From: Filimonas effusa
Lineage (GTDB): Bacteria; Bacteroidota; Bacteroidia; Chitinophagales; Chitinophagaceae
Assembly: GCF_004118675.1 (NCBI RefSeq)
Contig: NZ_SDHZ01000001.1
Span: 1,736,001-1,800,000 of the forward strand
Direction: 5' to 3'
DNA length: 64,000 nucleotides
Shown here: one piece after another, positions 57,927 through 64,000 of the stretch
Numbering within the stretch: the stretch's first letter is position 1
Layout of the letters: each line of letters begins with the position of its first letter
The notes under the pieces: generated by a model
The model's database searches: none
Told to the model about the DNA's origin: nothing
What the model saw: the letters and a program-made list of their open reading frames with translations, nothing else
Program-made: the position numbers and the translations under genes

Positions 57927-60900
57927 TTAGAATCCGGCTTTTACAGATAAAGTAATTTGTTTCTGAATCGGCTGAGCAACGCCGCCGGTATTGAAGAACT
58001 CAGGATCCTGTCCTTCGAGATTTTTATCGGCATAGATCAACCAGGGATTGATAGCAGCCAAAGTAAAGCTCAGTGCTCTGAAAGCTTTCCAGCGTTGTAT
58101 CAACTCAGGGCTGAGGTTATAAGTTAAAGACACTGTTTTCAACCTCAGGAAATCGCCTTTTGCAATACGCTCTGTAGAATAATTATAGTTGTTGTAAGCA
58201 TAAGTGCCAGCTAATTGTGCCGCAGTAACCCTGTCTATAATAGATGGAACCACACCAGGCGTTAACTGGTCGCCGATAACTTCATACCTGTCGTAAAATT
58301 CCTTAGGTAAGGCATTGTAATCGGTATAACCGTTCTGGAAAGAAGGATAGAGCCTGATCTTGTTGCCTGCCTGGAATGTAAAGAAGATATTTAAAGAAAA
58401 TTGTTTGTAAGAGAAAGTGTTGTTGAAACCACCTGTAAACTTTGGATCTACAGATCCGTTGTAAACGAGAATGCTGTCTGTACCTTCGGCCTGTAAATAA
58501 ACAGCTGCATTGTCTTTTCCGCTTTCGTCTTTGAAGATAGGAGTACCCTGTGTACGTACCATACGCAGGTAGTCGATAGAGAACAAGCTGTTTACAGGAT
58601 AACCTTCGAGGTTTCCGCCTTCAGCTTTCACCAGATCGAAGATCAGCGGCTGGTTCCTGATATGGGTGATCCTGGTTTTGTTATACCCCATAGTAATGGT
58701 GCTGCTCCATTTCCAGTCTTTTTTACGCAGAATTTCGCCGGTAACTACCACGTCGAGACCATTGGATTTCATATCGGCGTAGTTGGCCAGTTTGCGGGGC
58801 TCGCCGCCGATTCCACTTGTTTTGAAAGAACCGATGAGGTCGAAGCTCTTACGGAACCAGGGTTCTACGGTAGCAGTGATACGGTTTTCAAACAATCCGA
58901 AGTCGATACCGAAGTTCAACTGGTGGTTCTTTTCCCAGGTAAGTTCAGAGTTTTCGAGGTTGATAAGCCTGATAACAGATTCACGTTCCAGGGAGTAAGG
59001 GCGGTTAGCCTGCTGGTTCCTTAATACCACGTTAGAGTTGGTAGCAGGCCCAAGAGAAGCCGTTAAACCATAGCTACCCCTTACTTTCAGGTAAGTGATT
59101 GCTTTAATGTCTTTAATAAAGTTTTCTTCATCAACGTTCCATGCAGCGCTGACGGTACCTGTAGGTAACCAGCGCGCAGTTCTGGAAGAACCAAGCTGGT
59201 TAGAACCATCGTAACGACCAACGATAGAAACACTATAACGACGATCGAACATATAGTCTACGTTGGCATAAAAACCCACAAAACGATCAAATGTTTTGGT
59301 CATGTCGTAGTAAGGAAAATTACTTTCAATGGTTTGTTTCAGGATCATAGGATCGGTAAAAGGAACACCGCCATTGTCGTACTGGTAGCCATAACCTGTA
59401 TTAGAGAAGTTCTGTCTTTCAGCAAGCCTTACCTGTTGTCCGGCGAGGGCTGTGAAAGCGTGAACGTTATTGAATGTTTTCGTATAGCTGATAGAGTTAC
59501 GCAGATCGAAGCTCAACAGTTGGTTTTCTGAACGATTATAGAAACCGCCATAAGGTAAAACCACTTGTGGCAAGGATTCCGGTTCGTCGGGGTTACGATA
59601 AAGGAACTTATTGTTTTCTGCAATGGTAGATGTACCATTTGCACGGTAAGCATTAGCCATATTGGCATACTCTGTGATCTCGTGTTCGCGGGTAGACCTT
59701 ACATAACGCACATTACCAACGAAGTCATATTTCAGGCTTTTGGAGAATTTATATTGTGCATCGCCCTGCAATTTCAGATCGATCACATTTATTTTAAGCC
59801 TGTTATTTTCGGATTCCGTAAAGATGTTAAACGGAGCGTAGTTCCTTCTGAAGTATTCTTTATTGCCATTCTCATCGTATGCAGTAAGTGCACGGCTGGT
59901 ATTTAAAGAATAACTGAAGGGGTTCAGATCGAAGTCTCTTTCAAAAGTACCTGTTACCGCATTACCTTGCCTGCTCAATGTACCCGGTGCTCTTTGCTGG
60001 CGGTAAGAAGCGGTGGTGAGGAATCCAAAGGAAAACTTATCGGAGAGTGTATAGTTGTTACGAAAGTTCAACGTGTATCTTTTCACATTATCCGCAATGG
60101 TCCAGCCATTGTCGTTATAGAAGCTGGTAGAGAAGAAAGACTGCGTTTTATCGCTTCCTGAAGCCACACTCAAAGAATGCTCCTGAACAAACGAGTTGCG
60201 GAAAAGAATATTGAACCAGTCGGTATTCACCTTTGCATAACGTAAGAGGAATGCTTTTTTGGCAGCAGTAGTATTCTCCAGCTGCACATTACCGTATTCA
60301 TCGGCATCCATGAGCTCATACATTTTACCGTATACACCGTAATTCGATCCACTCAGCAAACTAGTTCCGAGTTTACCTTTTCTTTCGAGTTCTGCCCAAA
60401 CAGACATCTGCTCTGCGGAGTTCATGATATTATAAGAACCGTAAGTAGGCTTAAGCTGAGTACTGAAGTTACCGGTATAGTTTACGTTGGTCTTGCCTTT
60501 TGCACCTTTTTTGGTAGTGATAACGATAACACCGTTCATAGCGCGCGCACCGTACAATGCAGTAGCGGCGGCGTCTTTGAGGATGTTGAAAGATTCGATA
60601 TCGTTAGAGTTGATACCAGCCACGGAAGAACCTAATAAGGTGGTAGGGTCGCCGCTGGACAACTGGTCGTTGGAAATATTAACGAGGTCTTCCAGCACAA
60701 CTCCATCAACCACCCATAAAGGTTTGTTTTCACCGTTGATAGAAGTAGCACCACGGATACGCAGTTTAGGTGCGCTACCGAAAGTACCGGAAACGTTTTG
60801 TACCGATACACCAGCTGCACGGCCTTCGAGCATACGGCTAACGTCGATCACACCATCCATTTTCACATCATCGATCTTCAGTGTTACAGAAGATCCGGTG

Positions 60901-61628
60901 AATTTCTTTTTAGATACGTTATTGAAACCTGTTACAACAACGTCCTGCAGTTCAGAAGCCTCTTCGATCAATACGATATCGAGGCGTTTCTTATTTTCAT
61001 TTACAGTGATGGACTGGGTTTTGTAACCTGTCATTACAATCTCGATGACATCACCGGTATTAACATCGTGTAATTCGAACTCCCCTTTTTCGTTGGTTAC
61101 CGTACCCCTGTTCTTACCTTTAATGGTAACGGAAGCACCGGCAAGGATACCTGCTTTACCACTTACAACGCCTTTGAGTACAAATGGCGGCGCTGCAGCA
61201 GCTTCCAGTACCTCCTTACGAACAACAGCCTCTACGGCTTCGCTCCTGGGCTTTTTGGAAGCATCCTGCCTTACCACGATCCTGTCTTCCACCACTACGT
61301 AAGACAAAGGATATGGATTAAGCATCATATCCAATACATCACTTAGTTTACGGTTCTTTACATCAATGGAAACCTTGTTGGTTGCCAGCGTTTGGTTACC
61401 GGCATAGGTGAACGACACGTTAGCCAGGCCGCCAATTTTGTCTAATGCTTCCTGGATCGAAGCATTTCTTAACTGAACAGAAACCTTTTTATCCAATGCG
61501 GTTTGTGCATCGGAATCGGAAGCGTACAAAGTAGCAGCCGTACAACAAAGAACAGAAAAAATAATCGCAGATAGTCTCATGACTCTGATAATTGCGTCAT
61601 TGAATAATAGTGGTATCTTTTTTTGCAT
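57927..61628 (-). CDS. SusC/RagA-family TonB-dependent transporter with STN signalling domain
   Basis: 1233 residues from the ATG at 61628. Signal peptide at about 1-42, then an STN (secretin/TonB short N-terminal) domain at about 48-122 (VSVQLRNASIQEALDKI), a carboxypeptidase-regulatory-like domain at about 150-228, the plug starting LQDVVVTGF, and the 22-strand barrel to the C-terminal aromatic end SVKAGF. The STN domain is used to signal through FecR. Upstream in-frame ATGs (up to 61721) add residues in the leader with hairpins and are not preferred. Confidence 0.96.
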   Translation of the reverse strand: MQKKIPLLFNDAIIRVMRLSAIIFSVLCCTAATLYASDSDAQTALDKKVSVQLRNASIQEALDKIGGLANVSFTYAGNQTLATNKVSIDVKNRKLSDVLDMMLNPYPLSYVVVEDRIVVRQDASKKPRSEAVEAVVRKEVLEAAAAPPFVLKGVVSGKAGILAGASVTIKGKNRGTVTNEKGEFELHDVNTGDVIEIVMTGYKTQSITVNENKKRLDIVLIEEASELQDVVVTGFNNVSKKKFTGSSVTLKIDDVKMDGVIDVSRMLEGRAAGVSVQNVSGTFGSAPKLRIRGATSINGENKPLWVVDGVVLEDLVNISNDQLSSGDPTTLLGSSVAGINSNDIESFNILKDAAATALYGARAMNGVIVITTKKGAKGKTNVNYTGNFSTQLKPTYGSYNIMNSAEQMSVWAELERKGKLGTSLLSGSNYGVYGKMYELMDADEYGNVQLENTTAAKKAFLLRYAKVNTDWFNILFRNSFVQEHSLSVASGSDKTQSFFSTSFYNDNGWTIADNVKRYTLNFRNNYTLSDKFSFGFLTTASYRQQRAPGTLSRQGNAVTGTFERDFDLNPFSYSLNTSRALTAYDENGNKEYFRRNYAPFNIFTESENNRLKINVIDLKLQGDAQYKFSKSLKYDFVGNVRYVRSTREHEITEYANMANAYRANGTSTIAENNKFLYRNPDEPESLPQVVLPYGGFYNRSENQLLSFDLRNSISYTKTFNNVHAFTALAGQQVRLAERQNFSNTGYGYQYDNGGVPFTDPMILKQTIESNFPYYDMTKTFDRFVGFYANVDYMFDRRYSVSIVGRYDGSNQLGSSRTARWLPTGTVSAAWNVDEENFIKDIKAITYLKVRGSYGLTASLGPATNSNVVLRNQQANRPYSLERESVIRLINLENSELTWEKNHQLNFGIDFGLFENRITATVEPWFRKSFDLIGSFKTSGIGGEPRKLANYADMKSNGLDVVVTGEILRKKDWKWSSTITMGYNKTRITHIRNQPLIFDLVKAEGGNLEGYPVNSLFSIDYLRMVRTQGTPIFKDESGKDNAAVYLQAEGTDSILVYNGSVDPKFTGGFNNTFSYKQFSLNIFFTFQAGNKIRLYPSFQNGYTDYNALPKEFYDRYEVIGDQLTPGVVPSIIDRVTAAQLAGTYAYNNYNYSTERIAKGDFLRLKTVSLTYNLSPELIQRWKAFRALSFTLAAINPWLIYADKNLEGQDPEFFNTGGVAQPIQKQITLSVKAGF

Positions 61629-61716
61629 ACCTTTATAAGGTTGTTGTATGGGTGAATAATGACAGCGGCTCCGGGTTTTCCAGGCCATTAGGAGCATCTG
61701 TCTGAAATATTTATGC

Positions 61717-61749
61717 GACAATTGTCCCCAATACCTTTGGGGACTTTTT
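61717..61749. other. Overlapping palindromes in the fecR-susC gap
   Basis: GACAATTGTC (61717-61726) is a perfect palindrome that overlaps the left arm of a second hairpin, GTCCCCAA (61724-61731) with TTGGGGAC (61737-61744), which is followed by TTTTT on the plus strand. The genes around it are on the minus strand. The two stems share the GTC at 61724-61726 and cannot both form. Confidence 0.8.
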
Positions 61750-61822
61750 ATTTGTTTTCTTTAGTCCGGATGGTGTGTTTTATCAATTCTCATCATGTTA
61801 GTTTTATGCGTTAGTTCATGTT

Positions 61823-62827
61823 TTATTGACAACTTCCTCCAGAGATGGCGTAACCACGTGTGCCGGGTAATTTTTCGACCCTGGCATTGAGTGTCAGCGC
61901 TATCAGGTTCAATGCCTTCTCTACATTGTTCAAGGCATTAAAATCGCCATAAAAGGTGCAGTTAAGCAAATCTCTCTTAATGGCAATAGGCGTATTGTAC
62001 GCCCTTTCCAAATCTTTTATAATATCTGCAACAGCGGCACCTTTATAAACAAACTGCCCGTTTTTGCGCAGTTCATAGTCTTTTGCTTCCGGTGCCTTTT
62101 TTACATTGAAAACACCGTTACTACTATCGTACAAGGCCTTCTCATTCGGATGCAGGATCAGGGGTTTTCCGGCGTCACTTTCTTCGGCATTCAGCGATAC
62201 CTTACCCGATACCACTACTACCTCTACCTGCTTTTCGCCGTACGCTTCTATATTAAAAGAAGTCCCTAATACTTTTGTTTCTACCAGCGGCGTATGAATG
62301 ATAAATGGATTTGCAGGGTTGCCTGTTACTTCAAAAAAAGCTTCTCCACTCAAATACACGGTACGTTCTTTGCCCCGGAACACTTCGGGATAGCTAAAGC
62401 TGCTTCCGCCTTCGAGCCATATTACAGAGCCATCGGGCAGCTGTAATTTTTTACGTGTTCCTTTTGCTGTATTCACCTGTACCATTTTTACAGGATCCAA
62501 TACATTCATCAACCTGTCTTGTAAAAAATAACCGCAGAGGAATACCAGTGCAACCAAACTGGCAGCAATCCACCAGGTACGGCTTGTTTTACGCTTAACA
62601 GGTATTACGGGTGTTTGTTCAGGTTGCGCCTCATGCTCCCGCAGTGTGGCGTTCAAACGCTGCTGTAACCGGCCCTGCATTAACCCGGCATCGCCCAGTG
62701 TTTCATGGTCCCATGCCGACGTATTCTGAAAACTCTGGTAATATTTTACCATCATCTCCTCCTCTTCGGCAGTTGCCTGGCCGGAAAGATATTTGTCGAT
62801 CAGAGATATGAAAACTCGCTTATCCAA
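61823..62827 (-). CDS. FecR-family anti-sigma regulator
   Basis: 334 residues. The N-terminal cytoplasmic helical region (about 1-80) binds the sigma factor. One membrane helix at about 85-103 (WWIAASLVALVFLCGYFL), then the periplasmic FecR domain (about 115-215; TAKGTRKKLQLPDGSVIWLEGGSSFSYP) and the DUF4974 C-terminal domain (about 260-330). It should relay the SusC STN signal to the sigma factor. The gene lies between the sigma factor and susC on the same strand. Confidence 0.95.
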   Translation of the reverse strand: MDKRVFISLIDKYLSGQATAEEEEMMVKYYQSFQNTSAWDHETLGDAGLMQGRLQQRLNATLREHEAQPEQTPVIPVKRKTSRTWWIAASLVALVFLCGYFLQDRLMNVLDPVKMVQVNTAKGTRKKLQLPDGSVIWLEGGSSFSYPEVFRGKERTVYLSGEAFFEVTGNPANPFIIHTPLVETKVLGTSFNIEAYGEKQVEVVVVSGKVSLNAEESDAGKPLILHPNEKALYDSSNGVFNVKKAPEAKDYELRKNGQFVYKGAAVADIIKDLERAYNTPIAIKRDLLNCTFYGDFNALNNVEKALNLIALTLNARVEKLPGTRGYAISGGSCQ

Positions 62828-62856
62828 TTACCTGTTTTATAGTATGTGTAGCAAAA

Positions 62857-62870
62857 AGGGGGTATCCCCT
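62857..62870. promoter_or_regulatory. GGGGG-TAT-CCCC element upstream of fecR
   Basis: AGGGGGTATCCCCT is near-palindromic, flanked by A tracts on both sides, and lies about 30 bases before the fecR ATG. By position it could be a promoter element read by the ECF sigma factor or a short hairpin; that is inference. Confidence 0.35.
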
Positions 62871-63025
62871 AAAAATTAACAAAAAAAATATATAATTTTT
62901 TGAGAGGCAATAAACCGACACCAGATAATATAGGGGCAGGATATACAAATTTTATGGTCCCAAAAATGATTTTCCTGGATCGTATATACGAGAATATGAA
63001 ATATAATACCTTGTTTACAACCTCC

Positions 63026-63601
63026 TTATAACGATAAGAAAAGGAGCACAACAATACTTAGGGTATTGAGGGAAGAGCGAACACGTTTCAGTGCAATGGT
63101 GATCTGGTTCTCTACGGTTTTGGTGGATATGTTCAGTTTAGACGCGATTTCTTTGTGGGAGAGCTCTTCTTCGCGGCTCAGGATATACACTTCGCGGCAT
63201 TTTTCGGGTAAAGCGGCTACGGCCTGGGCTACCTTTTGGTTCAGCTCGCGTTCTTCGGCGGCCACCATTTGTTCGGTTACCAGTCCCTCTACCCTTTCAT
63301 CAATATGCATGAACAGTTCGTTGCGCACTTTTCCGGTACGGATGTGGCGGAATACATTATAGCGGACAGCGGTGTAGAGGTAAGCGCTGAGGGAAGAATT
63401 GATCTGGATCTGGTTTCTTTTTTGCCAGAGCTGGAGGAAGAGATCCTGGAGGATGTCTTCACAGGCGGCTTTGTCTTTTAATACATTGAAGGCCGAGAGG
63501 AAAAGACCTTCCCAGTAAAGCAGATAGATGTCATTCAATGCCCCCTCATCCCCTCCCGAAAGACGGTCAAGCAGCACCTTATCAGTCATTGTATGATCCA
63601 T
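63026..63601 (-). CDS. ECF sigma factor (FecI-like, Bacteroidota type)
   Basis: 191 residues. Region 2 at about 18-85 (DEGALNDIYLLYWEGLFLSAF...DILQDLFLQLW) and region 4 with helix-turn-helix at about 130-180 (AALPEKCREVYILSREEELSHKEIASKL, NISTKTVENQITIALKRVR). After region 4 the protein ends in a hydrophobic tail (IVVLLFLSL). It should direct RNA polymerase to the susCD operon. The start could also be the ATG at 63589. It is followed by fecR, susC and the rest of the uptake locus. Confidence 0.94.
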   Translation of the reverse strand: MDHTMTDKVLLDRLSGGDEGALNDIYLLYWEGLFLSAFNVLKDKAACEDILQDLFLQLWQKRNQIQINSSLSAYLYTAVRYNVFRHIRTGKVRNELFMHIDERVEGLVTEQMVAAEERELNQKVAQAVAALPEKCREVYILSREEELSHKEIASKLNISTKTVENQITIALKRVRSSLNTLSIVVLLFLSL

Positions 63602-63701
63602 AGCAGTTATTGGCTGAAGAAATAAAACTTACAATAAAATACAGTTAATTCTCATATAATGCAAGCGTATTTCAAATTCATTTCTTATGTAATAATATAA
63701 A

Positions 63702-63736
63702 AAAAGCGGCCTGAGTAGCAAACTCAGACCGCTTTT
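63702..63736 (-). terminator. Bidirectional intrinsic terminator of pnp
   Basis: AAAAGCGGCCTGAGT and ACTCAGACCGCTTTT pair with one mismatch around a 5-base loop. It lies past the pnp stop; on the minus strand a T-tract follows. Confidence 0.88.
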
Positions 63737-63769
63737 CTGTCAAAAACAGTGGTAAACCCCTATAAAATT

Positions 63770-64000
63770 CTATGATCTTGGAGGTCTTCCGCCACCATGA
63801 GGGCGATGATTTCCGCCTTCTGGTCTTTCTGGCCTTTCATTATTTTCAGCCGGCATACCTTCTGGTTTAGGCATTAATATTTTGCGGCTTAACTTGAATT
63901 TTCCTGTTTTCTGGTCTAAACCAATCAGTTTTACTTTGATCATGTCGCCTTCTTTCAGCACGCCGTCGAGGTTTTCGAGACGTTTCCATGATACTTCGCT
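63770..64000 (-). CDS. pnp: Polyribonucleotide nucleotidyltransferase (PNPase), C-terminal end, partial
   Basis: The visible 76 residues run from [14 protein letters not shown] into the S1 domain end [27 protein letters not shown] and a glycine-, proline- and arginine-rich tail. That is the S1 end of PNPase, which degrades RNA 3' to 5' and works in the degradosome. The gene continues beyond the window's right edge. The reading frame is supported by the S1 residues; the tail ([15 protein letters not shown]) is typical of Bacteroidota pnp. Confidence 0.9.
   Translation of the reverse strand, partial: SEVSWKRLENLDGVLKEGDMIKVKLIGLDQKTGKFKLSRKILMPKPEGMPAENNERPERPEGGNHRPHGGGRPPRS

Noticed and set aside
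1-64000. tRNA, rRNA, insertion sequence, prophage or toxin-antitoxin genes
   Set aside because: I scanned for T-loop-like GTTCGA motifs, transposase and integrase motifs and terminal inverted repeats, and found none convincing; a tRNAscan and a profile search would settle it.

Overview
The window looks like a chromosomal segment of a Bacteroidota bacterium, most likely family Chitinophagaceae (inferred). The evidence is a SusC/SusD pair with an adjacent FecI-type sigma factor and FecR anti-sigma factor, many lipoproteins with a Cys right after a short signal peptide, Bacteroidota-type families (DUF2851, DUF2520, DUF4302, HmuY, a DnaQ/GIY-YIG fusion), and repeated TAnnTTTG boxes, the -7 element of the Bacteroidota housekeeping sigma factor, in front of housekeeping genes. 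No rRNA, tRNA, CRISPR array, IS element or prophage was recognised. Gene density is high and most genes are chromosomal housekeeping genes.

Layout. 0.1-4.1 kb: a small protein plus two tandem YetF/DUF421-like membrane proteins with C-terminal zinc ribbons, two small membrane proteins, and a desaturase strikingly like the eukaryotic dihydroceramide delta-4 desaturase DEGS1. 4.2-20.1 kb: core metabolism and translation (valS, a GNAT, an Lrp regulator, ahcY, thiolase, fba, accD, smpB, a two-heme cytochrome, lipA, OsmC, DUF2851, Maf). 20.1-26.1 kb: a UbiA prenyltransferase and a KdsC-like phosphatase; then a four-gene operon of surface lipoproteins (HmuY-like, two DUF5018-like, HmuY-like) with no receptor gene; then a DUF2520 Rossmann protein. 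26.1-43.4 kb: alpha/beta hydrolase, topA, LOG-family protein, hemolysin III, dNTPase, Tex, a P-type ATPase, an AsmA-like protein, the DnaQ/GIY-YIG fusion, an MFS exporter, FKBP and a sigma-region-2-only protein. 43.4-53.4 kb: Nudix, ABC ATPase, CAP protein, fbp, dnaG, YdeI-like, M48 protease, plsY, prmA and a cardiolipin synthase. 53.5-63.6 kb: a complete nutrient-uptake locus read on the minus strand (sigma factor, FecR, SusC with STN domain, SusD, HExxH lipoprotein, DUF4302 lipoprotein, collagen-like lipoprotein). The window ends inside pnp.

How the parts work together. The 53-63 kb locus is a self-contained sensing and import system: SusC, with its STN signalling domain, should signal through FecR to the ECF sigma factor, which would switch on susCD and three accessory lipoproteins. 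One of these carries a zinc-protease-like HEAAH site, suggesting a peptide or protein-derived substrate rather than a glycan. The 21.9-25.0 kb lipoprotein operon looks like a second surface-binding module, perhaps for heme, that would need a receptor encoded elsewhere.

Two intergenic regions (21.7 kb and 30.0 kb) hold a promoter-like box followed within about 100 bases by a strong terminator and no ORF, so they may encode small RNAs. In several places the U-tract of one gene's terminator runs straight into the -7 box of the next gene, and several genes (maf, lipA, dnaG, dgt) have their ATG within a few bases of the predicted transcription start. All calls come from reading the sequence; no database search was run.
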